From assembly GCA_965204395.1 (NCBI GenBank), contig OZ241987.1, forward strand, positions 3,968,001 to 4,032,000: a stretch of DNA of 64,000 nt, read 5' to 3'. Below, in pieces: positions 8,747 through 16,923 of the stretch; position 1 is the first letter of the stretch; each line of letters starts with the position of its first letter. The stretch comes from Bin87 sp965204395 (lineage in GTDB: Bacteria; Chloroflexota; Dehalococcoidia; Lucifugimonadales; UBA3495). Made by a program: the position numbers and the translations under genes. The notes beneath the pieces were generated by a model. It did no database searches. It was given only the letters and a program-made list of their open reading frames with translations, and was not told the origin of the DNA.

Positions 8747-8778
8747 TCGGGCAGATTGGAACCCAGCATCAAATACTG

Positions 8779-8803
8779 AGGGGCGGGTTTCAAACCCGCC
8801 CCT
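8779..8803. terminator. GGGGCGGG-type hairpin between convergent genes
   Basis: A perfect 12-bp inverted repeat, AGGGGCGGGTTT / AAACCCGCCCCT, with one base between the arms. It lies between the convergent SDR and HYHYGP genes and belongs to a family of similar hairpins in this window. There is no T-run, so it may be a REP-like element as well as, or instead of, a terminator. Confidence 0.6.
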
Positions 8804-8828
8804 ACGCATGCGCAATGGTGTGAAAGGC

Positions 8829-9632
8829 TTACTGCTGGTTGGTGCCAACCAAGGCCCAAGCCTTCTCTTCCATGGCGGGGATGACCGCCTGAACCAGATC
8901 GTTGTCGACGTTGGCGGCGACGGTGGGGTAGCCGGCGCGGTCGATCATGTTGGCAATATTGCCGGACTTGAACTGGTCGAGGGTCCAAGCCAGGGTGTGT
9001 CCGCTGGTGGTGGTGTCCCAGTAGATGCGGATGTCCTGGTTGCGGGGGCCATAGTGGTAGTGCGGCGCGATCTCGAAGCAGTCGAAAGCCAGCAGCTCGA
9101 ATTCCTGTCCGAGATGGTCGGTCAGCACGTGAATGGCCACGCCACGGTCGTTGGCGGCGCCGATGTTGGAGCGGAATTCAACGCCGAAGCGGATGTTGCC
9201 TGCCTCGTAGATGTGGTCGCCGCGGAAGTGCGTGACGGTCCGGCGCTCGTTCCGAGCCTTTCCGAGGGCGCACTCGTCGACCTCGTCCATCTTATTGTCG
9301 TCGACGCCCTGGGACTCGACGGCAGCGGCCAGTTCTTCGTAACCGGCGCGGCGCACCATGGCAGGCAGGTTGGTCCGGATGTTCTTTAGGGTCCAGCCCA
9401 ACGGGGTACCGACGGTGGTCTTGTCCATGTGCAGCCGGATGTTCATGTTCTCCGGGCCATAGTGGTAGTGGGGGTCCTGGTCGAAGCAGTCGAACCGCAG
9501 GATCTCGGTGTCATGGCCGTCAACGTCGCCATAGACCTGGACCATGAGTCCCTGGTCGGGCATGATTTCCTGACGGTAGGACAACGCTACGTCCACCGGA
9601 CCGATATTGATAATGGTGTCTCCCTTTTCCAT
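8829..9632 (-). CDS. Duplicated HYHYGP-domain protein, unknown function
   Basis: A 267-residue protein not assigned to a named family. It consists of two homologous halves. Each has an FDCF.-.PHYHYGP block followed by an acidic/aromatic stretch (MNIRLHMDKTT and QDIRIYWDTTT), then a W-T-L helix and RAGY motif. The first HYHYGP lies near residue 65 and the second near residue 195. The paired His/Tyr residues suggest metal or cofactor binding, but this is inference. There is no signal peptide. The open frame extends to 9857, but AGGAGG in front of the ATG at 9632 fixes the start. An extended -10 promoter lies upstream. Confidence 0.75.
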   Translation of the reverse strand: MEKGDTIINIGPVDVALSYRQEIMPDQGLMVQVYGDVDGHDTEILRFDCFDQDPHYHYGPENMNIRLHMDKTTVGTPLGWTLKNIRTNLPAMVRRAGYEELAAAVESQGVDDNKMDEVDECALGKARNERRTVTHFRGDHIYEAGNIRFGVEFRSNIGAANDRGVAIHVLTDHLGQEFELLAFDCFEIAPHYHYGPRNQDIRIYWDTTTSGHTLAWTLDQFKSGNIANMIDRAGYPTVAANVDNDLVQAVIPAMEEKAWALVGTNQQ

Positions 9633-9701
9633 GAGCTCGCCTCCTCTTGGAAGTGGACTAGTTACTAGCCACAAGCACGCGTGGCCACTGAATTTAGGCG
9701 G

Positions 9702-9729
9702 ATTATAGCATCGCGTAGCATAATGGCAA
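9702..9729 (-). promoter_or_regulatory. Promoter TTGCCA-16-TATAAT for the HYHYGP gene
   Basis: On the minus strand: TTGCCA (9724-9729), a 16-nt spacer ending in TGC, and TATAAT (9702-9707) followed by CCGCC. This is the clearest example of the TGcTATAATnCGCC core promoter seen repeatedly in this window. It gives a 5' leader of about 60 nt with a strong ribosome site. Confidence 0.7.
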
Positions 9730-9780
9730 GAACGATTTTTATGATTTCCACCAAATGGGTTATGGTATGCCAGCCGCCGG

Positions 9781-10476
9781 ATGGGATCGGCTGGCCCGGG
9801 GCTTGACATGGCACGACGAAGCTCCCATATAACCGCCGACTTTGCCGGGGCCGCCACGCCCGTGGGCAGCGTTGTCAGGTTCCGAGTCAGGGCGAGTCAA
9901 GAGTTGAGCGGCAAGGTAACTGCCCTGCGCCTCCGCCATGCCGACGTGCTGGGCGGGGACGGTATCCAGTGGTCGGTGCCGTATGCCGCAATTCTGGCGA
10001 TTGAAACCGCTCCCATCGTTGAGTGTACGTTGCCCAAGGTCGAGCAAATCGCCCATGAACTGATCAGCCAGAGTGTCGCCACCAAGTCGATGCCGGATGG
10101 GTGGACGTTCGGTTTTGATCTAGCGCCTTCCCGCGCCGGCGTGTGCCGCTACCAGGAACGGCGGATTGACCTTTCGGTGAGCTACTGCCTGGCCGCCACG
10201 CGCTCAGACATCCAGGACACGATTCTGCATGAGATCGCCCACGCCATAGTTGGGCCTCGGCACAATCATGACAACGTTTGGAAGGCGAAGGCACGCGAGA
10301 TAGGCTGCGCTGGCGAAAGATGCCACCGTGTCCAGCACACCGCCGCGAAATGGGTCGGGGAATGCGGATGCGGCCAGCAATGGTTTAGGCAGGTTCTGCA
10401 ACGTCGAATGATGTCCAATCGAGTGTGCGCGAAGTGCCTGGGAGAAATACGCTGGCGCAGAAACACCGGCTCCTGA
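9781..10476 (+). CDS. SprT-like zinc metallopeptidase domain protein
   Basis: A 231-residue protein (222 if it starts at the ATG at 9808; neither start has a good ribosome site). The SprT-type zinc site is HEIAH (His150, Glu151, His154) with a third His near 163 in HNHDNVW. The C-terminus has cysteines in CGCGQQW and CAKC that form a plausible zinc ribbon. The first 80 residues are a small beta-rich domain (GSVVRFRVRASQELSGKV) of unknown role. SprT/Spartan-type proteins act on protein-DNA complexes in some systems; the target here is unknown. It is transcribed divergently from the HYHYGP gene. Confidence 0.82.
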   Translation: MGSAGPGLDMARRSSHITADFAGAATPVGSVVRFRVRASQELSGKVTALRLRHADVLGGDGIQWSVPYAAILAIETAPIVECTLPKVEQIAHELISQSVATKSMPDGWTFGFDLAPSRAGVCRYQERRIDLSVSYCLAATRSDIQDTILHEIAHAIVGPRHNHDNVWKAKAREIGCAGERCHRVQHTAAKWVGECGCGQQWFRQVLQRRMMSNRVCAKCLGEIRWRRNTGS

Positions 10477-10562
10477 ATCCGCAGGTACATGCTGGCCGAA
10501 TCCATCATCAGGTAAACCGGACGCCCGGCGGATGAGGTTGCCACTTTGGCGGCAGACGCTGA

Positions 10563-10571
10563 TGCTATAAT
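10563..10571 (+). promoter_or_regulatory. Extended -10 promoter TGcTATAAT of the LLM gene
   Basis: TG at 10563-10564 and TATAAT at 10566-10571, followed by TCCGCC; no good -35 box is seen. It lies 65 nt before the LLM oxidoreductase ATG and matches the recurrent core promoter of the window. Confidence 0.6.
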
Positions 10572-10636
10572 TCCGCCGCCGCCGGAATGGCGCACCTCGA
10601 TGTCCTCAATATCAACCGGCGCCAGGAGCATTCCCG

Positions 10637-11578
10637 ATGAAAATAGGTGTCAGCATTCCACGCTTGCCGGATGCGGAGGGCATTCGCGAGTTTTGCCAAC
10701 GCGCCGAGCGACTGGGTTTCGAGTCGGTGATGGCGGGAGACCACATCGTGCTGCCGGTGGGCGGGACCAATCAGTATCCCTACACGCCCACCGGAGCGTT
10801 TCAACGGCCATCGGATGAGCCGTTCCTGGAAACAATGACCATGCTAGGGTTCATGGCGGCGTGCACCAGCGAGATTCGACTGGGCAGCACCGTACTGATA
10901 TTGCCCTACCGGAACCCCGTAGTGCAGGCCAAGATGTTTGCATCGCTCGACGTGCTTTCGGGTGGGCGCATGATCTGCGGCGTCGGTGTGGGATGGCTGG
11001 AGAAGGAGTTCGACATCCTGGGTGTGCCCTATGCAGACCGCGGCCCCATGACCGACGAGTTCCTCGCGATATTCAACGCGCTCTGGACTGAGGAAGAACC
11101 GGACTACCAGGGCAAGTACTATCAGATTGATGGAATCTATTTCGAGCCGAAACCTTTGCAGCAACCCCGCATACCGATCTGGGTCGGTGGCCACACTCGG
11201 CGCGCGCTGCGGCGCACCGCGAGATACGGCGATTGCTGGCACACCACACGGCAAACTCCGGATTTCGTCGCGCAGAACCTGCCGTATCTGCGTCAGCAAA
11301 CCGAACAGGCAGGCAGGGATCCGTCCGACATAACAATTTCGCTGAAGCGCAGCCTGCACTTCACGGACATGGGCGGGGCCGAGGAAGGCGTCGGTGTACG
11401 GTCGGGCGGAGCGTTGATCAACACCACTCAAGCGGTTATTGACGACGTGCATTACTGCAACGAACTGGGAATCGACCAACTTACTTTCGACTTCCGCGTG
11501 GACGGGATCGGCCCGTGCATCGAGGTGATGGAACACCTTGCGGAGAACATACTGCCGGTGGCCGAACGCCTGAGATAA
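10637..11578 (+). CDS. LLM class F420- or flavin-dependent oxidoreductase
   Basis: A 313-residue luciferase-like TIM-barrel protein. It opens with KIGVSIPRLPDAEGI and contains AERLGFESVMAGDHI, IRLGSTVLILPYRNPVVQAKMFA and LSGGRMICGVGVGWLEKEF, the signature stretches of the TIGR03619/F420-dependent group. This superfamily reduces or oxygenates substrates with F420 or FMN; sequence alone does not identify the cofactor. An AGGAG ribosome site precedes the ATG. It is a single-gene unit between its own promoter and a bidirectional terminator. Confidence 0.88.
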   Translation: MKIGVSIPRLPDAEGIREFCQRAERLGFESVMAGDHIVLPVGGTNQYPYTPTGAFQRPSDEPFLETMTMLGFMAACTSEIRLGSTVLILPYRNPVVQAKMFASLDVLSGGRMICGVGVGWLEKEFDILGVPYADRGPMTDEFLAIFNALWTEEEPDYQGKYYQIDGIYFEPKPLQQPRIPIWVGGHTRRALRRTARYGDCWHTTRQTPDFVAQNLPYLRQQTEQAGRDPSDITISLKRSLHFTDMGGAEEGVGVRSGGALINTTQAVIDDVHYCNELGIDQLTFDFRVDGIGPCIEVMEHLAENILPVAERLR

Positions 11579-11598
11579 CCTGGCATCACAGGGAAACA

Positions 11599-11634
11599 AT
11601 ACAGGGGCGACTGGTGATGCGCCCCTGTATTTTT
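11599..11634. terminator. Intrinsic terminator between convergent genes
   Basis: The stem ATACAGGGGCG / CGCCCCTGTAT (arms 11599-11609 and 11620-11630), with a 10-nt loop, ends in a TTTTT run on the plus strand. It terminates the LLM gene, and by symmetry may also serve the convergent carbonic-anhydrase-like gene. Confidence 0.8.
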
Positions 11635-11650
11635 CTACAAAAACGGTCGT

Positions 11651-12154
11651 TTACAGGCCGCTTTCTCTAAACCAATCCGCGCGCTCGACCAGGTGCTCAG
11701 CGGTCATGCGCATCTGGGCGATCTGCTCCTCACTGACCTGACGCTTGATTGATCCCGGCACGCCGGCAACAAAACTGCGGTCAGGAACATCGACGTTGGA
11801 GAGGACGACTGCGTTGGACGCGATGAGACACTCCTGCCCGATAGTGGACTCGGTGAGGAACGTACTATTGTTGCCCAGGAGGCTTCCCCGTCCGATTCGG
11901 TCGCCGTGCACCACTACGCAGTGCCCTATGGAAACGTAGTCCTCAATGACGAGACCGTCGCCGTGCACCACCGAGCCTTCCTGGATGTTGACGTGGTTGC
12001 CGATGGTGATGACATCACCGTCGCCGCGGATGGTGACGCCGGGCCACACGCTGCTGTACTCGCCGATCACGACGTTGCCGACTACGTAAGCGGCTTCGCT
12101 GACCCATGCGGTATCTGCGATCTTGGGTTCGATTCCCCGCAGGCTACGAATCAA
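11651..12154 (-). CDS. Gamma carbonic anhydrase-like hexapeptide protein
   Basis: A 167-residue left-handed beta-helix protein: repeated hexapeptides such as VVIGEYSSVWPGVTIRGDGD, IGNHVNIQEGSVVHGD and VSIGHCVVVHGD. The zinc-ligand histidines of the gamma-CA family appear in SVVHGD and GHCVVVHGD. Members include YrdA/PaaY-like proteins, many of which have no proven carbonic anhydrase activity. The start is TTG at 12154 with AGGAG 8 nt upstream; a TATAAT box on the same strand lies at 12219-12224. Confidence 0.88.
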   Translation of the reverse strand: MIRSLRGIEPKIADTAWVSEAAYVVGNVVIGEYSSVWPGVTIRGDGDVITIGNHVNIQEGSVVHGDGLVIEDYVSIGHCVVVHGDRIGRGSLLGNNSTFLTESTIGQECLIASNAVVLSNVDVPDRSFVAGVPGSIKRQVSEEQIAQMRMTAEHLVERADWFRESGL

Positions 12155-12218
12155 AGCGTGTTCTCCTCAACATAACGCGCCTCCGACGCAAACGCCGGGG
12201 CGCGGATTGTCGAGGCGG

Positions 12219-12224
12219 ATTATA
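12219..12224 (-). promoter_or_regulatory. -10 box TATAAT for the gamma-CA-like gene
   Basis: On the minus strand the sequence reads GTTATAATCCGCC, with the same CCGCC discriminator as other promoters here. No convincing -35 box is seen. It lies 65 nt before the TTG start. Confidence 0.5.
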
Positions 12225-12255
12225 ACGCAACGCGGCGGTGCTAGGAACGACAGGG

Positions 12256-12762
12256 TTATTCCCGCCACTCCTTCACCGCCTGCCGGGCTGCCCGTTCCCG
12301 CTCGCGGTCGATGATGGCGCGCCGCTTGTCATACTGGCGTTTGCCGCGGGCGAGTCCCAACTCTACCTTAGCATGGTGGTTTTTGAGATACATGCGGATC
12401 GCCGCCAGGGTCAGACCTTTTTCCGCGGTCTTGGCCCCGAGATCGCTGATCTCGCTGCGATGGACCAGGAGCTTGCGCGGTCGCTTGGGCTCGTGGTTCA
12501 TATAGCTGCCAGAGTCGTACGGCGCAATGTGGGCGCCGTGTAGCCACAACTCCCCGTCTTGTACGCGGGCGTACGCGTCCCGCAAGTCGACTTTCCCTGC
12601 GCGGATTGATTTGATCTCGGTGCCGGTCAAGACAAGGCCGGCTTCCACCTTGTCCAGTATCTCGTAGTCGTGAAGGGCCTTGCGGTTGATCGCCACCTGC
12701 CGGTTGTTGCCCGCCGACTGGTTGGCAACCTTCTTTTTGCTGTTTCGATTCTTTCTAGCCAT
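12256..12762 (-). CDS. smpB: SsrA-binding protein SmpB
   Basis: Partner of tmRNA in rescue of stalled ribosomes. The 168-residue protein has a basic N-terminus, the OB-fold motifs VLTGTEIKSIRAGKVDL and AYARVQDGELWLHGAHIAPY, and a basic C-terminal tail (GKRQYDKR...), which enters the mRNA channel. No tmRNA gene was recognised in the window. It ends 101 nt from the start of the gamma-CA-like gene on the same strand. Confidence 0.96.
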   Translation of the reverse strand: MARKNRNSKKKVANQSAGNNRQVAINRKALHDYEILDKVEAGLVLTGTEIKSIRAGKVDLRDAYARVQDGELWLHGAHIAPYDSGSYMNHEPKRPRKLLVHRSEISDLGAKTAEKGLTLAAIRMYLKNHHAKVELGLARGKRQYDKRRAIIDRERERAARQAVKEWRE

Positions 12763-12917
12763 CTCGTTTCACAGGGTCCAGTTTATCACCGCTCCGCAAG
12801 TGATGGGCGCGATCCGACCATGCGGCGAAAAAGAGGCGCGGGATATCGAGTGAGGAGATGCCAATCGATCGCGGTTTGCCGCTTGCCGTCCCCCTCGCGC
12901 GCGATGGCAGGATACCG

Positions 12918-14120
12918 CTACCTTCCCGCTAAAGTCGCTTCCAAGACTTCGGTCGCCGTTTGCAGGGCCCCATCTTCTTCGAATGGGATCGGCAACGTCT
13001 CCACCTCCGAGTCGGCCAGAACGTCCGGTGTCACTCCGTGGCCTTCTATCTGAGTACCATCGGGCAGGAACCAGCGGCGTATGGAGAAATAGATTGCTGA
13101 GCCATCCGACAGTTCGCGGGTGATGTTCACGCTGCCCTTGCCGAACGTGGTTACCCCTACTACCGTAGCGCGGTCGTTGACCTTGATCGCGCCGGCCATG
13201 ATTTCGCTGGCGCTGGCGGAAAACTGGTTGACCAATACCACCAAAGGAATGTGCGTGGCGTCACCGCCGTTACCAGCCTCGTGGTCAATCCGTTTGCCCG
13301 ACGCGTCGATCTCGTAAAGGATTGGTCCGCCGTCTAGGAACATGCCGGTAACATCAACTACCGAGGCCAACAGCCCCCCGGGGTTGTTACGGAGATCCAG
13401 GACGAGGCCGCGCCCGCCGGCATCACTGAATTCATCGAGAGCGGCGCGCACTTCCTGCTCCGTGGTGTCTGAAAAACTGTACAACCAAAGGTGGCCGATG
13501 CCATCGTCGAGCATGCGAAACGCCGTGCTGTCAATCGGTATCCGACCTCGGGTTACTGTGATGGACACGTTTTCGACGCTGTCCATGTGCCTGACCAGCA
13601 GTGTGACGTCGGTCCCGCCGGGTCCCCGGATCAGATTCACCGCTTCGATCAAGGTCAGGTGATCGATTCGTTCCCCATCGACTTCGATGATGATGTCCCC
13701 GGCGCGAATCCCTGCCTCCTCGGCCGGTGCGCCCGGTATGGGAGCGATAACCGTCAACCCAGCGTCGGTCAGGGTGACCCTGGCTCCAATGCCTTCAAAG
13801 AACCCGCGGTAACCTTCCTGCTCCCTGGCGTGCTGCTCGGCGGTGAGATATGAGGCGTGCGGGTCGTCCAGGGCCGCCAGCAGTCCGCGAATGGCGCCAT
13901 CCACCAGGTTGTCGGATTGGATTTCTTCGTGGTCGACGTGTTCATCTAGCAGGATGCCGTAAGCTTCACCAAGCTTGGACAAATCGGCTGGGAGGTCGTT
14001 GCCCGCCGACGTTGGGTCGACGCCGCCCTGTGCCGCACCGGCGCATCCCGCGACGGCAAAAAGGAGAAACAGCGCGAACAGGAAGACCGTCAACCGTCCG
14101 GGTTTGTTGTACGGGGTCAT
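12918..14120 (-). CDS. S41 family C-terminal processing peptidase, lipoprotein
   Basis: A CtpA-like serine protease of 400 aa from the ATG at 14120. It has a signal peptide with a lipobox ending in AVAGC, so it is predicted to be an anchored extracytoplasmic protease. The PDZ domain (GFFEGIGARVTL...GIRAGDIIIEVDGERI) is followed by the S41 core: LDLRNNPGGLL, catalytic Ser in NQFSASASEIMAGAI, and Lys in TTFGKGSVN. The open frame extends to 14240, but the upstream part overlaps the divergent gene's promoter. An extended -10 box sits 7 nt before the chosen ATG, which suggests a leaderless mRNA. Confidence 0.92.
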   Translation of the reverse strand: MTPYNKPGRLTVFLFALFLLFAVAGCAGAAQGGVDPTSAGNDLPADLSKLGEAYGILLDEHVDHEEIQSDNLVDGAIRGLLAALDDPHASYLTAEQHAREQEGYRGFFEGIGARVTLTDAGLTVIAPIPGAPAEEAGIRAGDIIIEVDGERIDHLTLIEAVNLIRGPGGTDVTLLVRHMDSVENVSITVTRGRIPIDSTAFRMLDDGIGHLWLYSFSDTTEQEVRAALDEFSDAGGRGLVLDLRNNPGGLLASVVDVTGMFLDGGPILYEIDASGKRIDHEAGNGGDATHIPLVVLVNQFSASASEIMAGAIKVNDRATVVGVTTFGKGSVNITRELSDGSAIYFSIRRWFLPDGTQIEGHGVTPDVLADSEVETLPIPFEEDGALQTATEVLEATLAGR

Positions 14121-14127
14121 CAATTGC

Positions 14128-14136
14128 ATTGTAGCA
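14128..14136 (-). promoter_or_regulatory. Extended -10 promoter TGcTACAAT of the S41 protease gene
   Basis: On the minus strand TGC is followed by TACAAT (14128-14133), and the ATG at 14120 begins after 7 nt. If used, transcription starts at the initiation codon. It overlaps head-to-head with the divergent promoter at 14147-14176. Confidence 0.5.
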
Positions 14137-14146
14137 TGGTGCTCCG

Positions 14147-14176
14147 TTGACACCCTTTCCCGCACGCTGATAGCAT
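14147..14176 (+). promoter_or_regulatory. Promoter TTGACA-18-TAGCAT of the HMGCS/OB gene
   Basis: Perfect -35 TTGACA at 14147-14152, an 18-nt spacer and TAGCAT at 14171-14176, about 36 nt before the TTG start. The same TTGACA/TAGCAT pair recurs at 56463-56491. Confidence 0.65.
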
Positions 14177-14212
14177 CGCGAACATCCCTTTTCGAAACTT
14201 GGAGTGGAAATC

Positions 14213-15646
14213 TTGGCAGGCATTGCCGCATACGGCGCATATGTCCCGCGTTATCGACTGGGTGCCGAGACCGCTGGCTGGAACTCCCGCGTGGAGCGAG
14301 CGGTAGCCAATTTCGACGAGGATAGCGTCACGATGGCGGTCGCGGCAGGGATCGATTGTTTGACGGGACGTGATCGCAATGCCATCGACGGGATAATTTT
14401 CGCGAGCACGACCGCGCCATACGCAGAGAAACAGTGCGCGTCCATCGTGGCCGCCGCGTTGGACCTGCGGCAGGATATTTTCGCCACCGACGTGTCCAAC
14501 GTGCTCCGTGCCGGAACGAACGCCATCAAATCGGCGTTGGACTCGGTGGCAGCCGGCAGTGCCCGCGAAGTGCTTGTAGTTGTCGCCGACAGCAGGCAGG
14601 GGCCGCCTCGCGGTGAGACGGAGCGTGCGGCCGGCGACGGAGCCTCGGCGTTCGTCATAGCATCGGACGGGGTAATCGCCGAAGCCAAGGGCAGCCATTC
14701 AATCACCGACAACATGCTGGACAACTGGCGCTCGCCGGGAGACCCTTTCGTACGTTCGTGGGAGGACCGGTTCGCGACCGAAGAAGGAATCGAACGGATC
14801 GTTCCTGAGGCGGTAAACGGATATTGTCAACGAACCGGCGTTACTCCTCCCGACGTTGCGAAAGTCGCTCTGTACGCCCCCGATGGCAGGCGGCACGCCC
14901 GATTGGCTCGCCAACTGGGATTTTCCGAAGCACAGACAGAGTCGTCGATGCTTGGGGCGGTGGGCAACACCGGAGCGGCCTTCGTACCGATGCTATTGGT
15001 TGGCGCGTTGGAAAACGCGGCCCCAGGCGATTTGCTCCTGGCAATCTCCTACGGGGACGGCAGCGACGTTCTGGGTTTCGAGGCGACGGCGGACATCGCG
15101 ACGGCGCAGCGGCCGGCAATGGGATTGAAAGGATGGGTCGAAGCCAAACAACCGTTGGGCAGCTACGAGACATTCGCGCGTTGGCGCGACGTGTGGACGC
15201 TGGATGATGCGTCCCGCCGGCCCGCTCCCGCGTCCCCGTCGGTTTCAGCCCTATGGCGGGAAGCGGACAAAAACGTCCGGCTATACGGGGCGCGTTGCAA
15301 AGCTTGCGGTTACGTCCAATACCCGCCGCAACGGGTGTGCGTGGAATGTCACAGCATGGGAGATTCGGAACCGGTGAGGCTGAGCGACAAAGGCGGAGAG
15401 CTTTTCACCTACTCAATGGACTACATCGCCGGCGCGGTGGACACGCCGTTGGTGGTGTCAGTGGTTGACTTCGAGGGTGGGGGCCGGATGTTGTGCATGA
15501 TGACCGACCGAGAACTGAGCGAGGTGCGGGTCGGCATGCCGGTGGAAATGAGCTTTCGCAAATTGCGGGTGGTCAACGGGATCCACAACTACTATTGGAA
15601 AGCCATACCCAGGCGAACGTCGGCTCCGGTCGCCGTTGCCGCCTGA
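14213..15646 (+). CDS. HMG-CoA synthase-like protein fused to a DUF35 OB-fold domain
   Basis: The chosen start is TTG at 14213 (MAGIAAYGAYVPRYRL), with GGAG 8 nt upstream; a GTG at 14204 is also in frame. The first ~330 residues are a thiolase-fold HMG-CoA-synthase-like domain. The last ~130 carry a zinc ribbon (CKACGYVQYPPQRVCVEC) and an OB fold (GELFTYSMDY...), the DUF35 module that escorts acyl-CoA in archaeal HMGCS-thiolase complexes. At the position where HMGCS has its catalytic Cys the sequence is DVSNVLRAGTNA, with Leu98 and no Cys, so ordinary HMG-CoA synthesis is doubtful. The thiolase gene follows in 16 nt. Confidence 0.82.
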   Translation: MAGIAAYGAYVPRYRLGAETAGWNSRVERAVANFDEDSVTMAVAAGIDCLTGRDRNAIDGIIFASTTAPYAEKQCASIVAAALDLRQDIFATDVSNVLRAGTNAIKSALDSVAAGSAREVLVVVADSRQGPPRGETERAAGDGASAFVIASDGVIAEAKGSHSITDNMLDNWRSPGDPFVRSWEDRFATEEGIERIVPEAVNGYCQRTGVTPPDVAKVALYAPDGRRHARLARQLGFSEAQTESSMLGAVGNTGAAFVPMLLVGALENAAPGDLLLAISYGDGSDVLGFEATADIATAQRPAMGLKGWVEAKQPLGSYETFARWRDVWTLDDASRRPAPASPSVSALWREADKNVRLYGARCKACGYVQYPPQRVCVECHSMGDSEPVRLSDKGGELFTYSMDYIAGAVDTPLVVSVVDFEGGGRMLCMMTDRELSEVRVGMPVEMSFRKLRVVNGIHNYYWKAIPRRTSAPVAVAA

Positions 15647-15662
15647 TCAGAGGAGCAGAGCA

Positions 15663-16835
15663 ATGAGTGGGATTCGTGATCGAGTGGCCGTCGTGGGCAT
15701 GGGTTGCACGCGGTTCGGCGAGCGGTGGGATGCGTCCGCGGCAGACCTGATGGTTGAAGCTGCCTACGAAGCCTACGAAGACGCGGGGCTGGACGCCGAC
15801 GACATCCAGGCTGCATGGTTGGGCACGGTGAGCAGTTTCCGCACTGGCCAACCGCTGGCGGAAGCATTGAAGCTGGACTACATACCGATCACCCGAGTGG
15901 AGAACGCTTGCGCCACCGCGACCGACGCTTTCCGCAACGCGTGTTACGCCGTGGCGGCGGGCGTGTACGACATTGTGCTGGCCATGGGCGTGGAAAAGCT
16001 CAAGGACAGCGGGTTCTCAGGTCTTGCCATCGCCGCCGGCCCCGGGTCCGACGTGGAGCCGCCCACCCCACCACCGTCGCAGTTCGCCATGGCCGCAACC
16101 CGCTATTTCCACCAATACGACATTGGTTACGACGATGGGAAGCGTACCCTGGCGCAGATAGCTTCAAAGAACCACCACAACGGTACCCTGAACTCAAAAG
16201 CCCACTTCCAACGGGAGGTGAGCGAGGATCAGATCATCAACGCGCCGATGATCGCCTGGCCTCTGGGTCTCTACGACTGCTGCGGGGTGAGCGACGGCGC
16301 GGCCGCAGCGATCATAACCACACCCGAAATAGCCCGGACGCTACGCGATGACTACATCCTGGTGAAAGGGCTGGGGCTCGCCGTGGGTGCGTTCGGTGTG
16401 CTCAGGGACGACTGGGACTTCACCCACTTCCCGGAGACGGTGCGCGCCAGTCAAGCCGCATACGAGGAGGCCGGAATCACCGACCCGAGAGCCGAAATCG
16501 ACATGGCGATGGTGCACGACTGCTTCACCATCACCGAGTTGATCATCATGGAGGATTTGGGATTCAGTCCGCGCGGCCAGGCGAGCGCCGACGTGTCCGA
16601 TGGAGCGTTTTCCCTGGAGGGCGACCTGCCGGTGAACACCGACGGCGGCCTGAAATGCTTCGGGCATCCCATCGGTGCCAGCGGCATCCGTATGATCTAC
16701 GAGGTGTACAAGCAGATGCAGGGCAAGGCCGGCGGTAGACAACTCCAAAAGGCCGACCTCGGCATCACCCATAACCTGGGAGGCCGGCCCGGTTCATTCA
16801 CCTGCTCGGTGGCAGTGTTCGGGCGTCCAGACTAG
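15663..16835 (+). CDS. Thiolase family protein (SCP-x type)
   Basis: A 390-residue thiolase with the acyl-binding Cys in VENACATATDAF, and HDCFT, GHPIGASG and NLGGRPGSFTC motifs of the SCP-2/SCP-x thiolase group. AGAGGAG precedes the ATG at 15663. It lies 16 nt after the HMGCS/DUF35 fusion, and the two probably work together on the same acyl-CoA. It ends before a good terminator. The direction (condensation or cleavage) and the substrate are not evident. Confidence 0.9.
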   Translation: MSGIRDRVAVVGMGCTRFGERWDASAADLMVEAAYEAYEDAGLDADDIQAAWLGTVSSFRTGQPLAEALKLDYIPITRVENACATATDAFRNACYAVAAGVYDIVLAMGVEKLKDSGFSGLAIAAGPGSDVEPPTPPPSQFAMAATRYFHQYDIGYDDGKRTLAQIASKNHHNGTLNSKAHFQREVSEDQIINAPMIAWPLGLYDCCGVSDGAAAAIITTPEIARTLRDDYILVKGLGLAVGAFGVLRDDWDFTHFPETVRASQAAYEEAGITDPRAEIDMAMVHDCFTITELIIMEDLGFSPRGQASADVSDGAFSLEGDLPVNTDGGLKCFGHPIGASGIRMIYEVYKQMQGKAGGRQLQKADLGITHNLGGRPGSFTCSVAVFGRPD

Positions 16836-16876
16836 GGCGGGCATTAGCCGCACCATCGAGCGGCAAGATCAATTCA

Positions 16877-16913
16877 GGCCGGGGCCACCGCGATTGGCTC
16901 CGGCCATCTTTTT
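16877..16913 (+). terminator. Intrinsic terminator after the thiolase gene
   Basis: GGCCGGgGCCA (16877-16887) pairs with TGGCtCCGGCC (16895-16905), followed by ATCTTTTT. The T-run abuts the ribosome site of the next gene, so the VOC gene probably has low readthrough expression or its own start. Confidence 0.75.
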
Positions 16914-16923
16914 GGAGTTAAAC

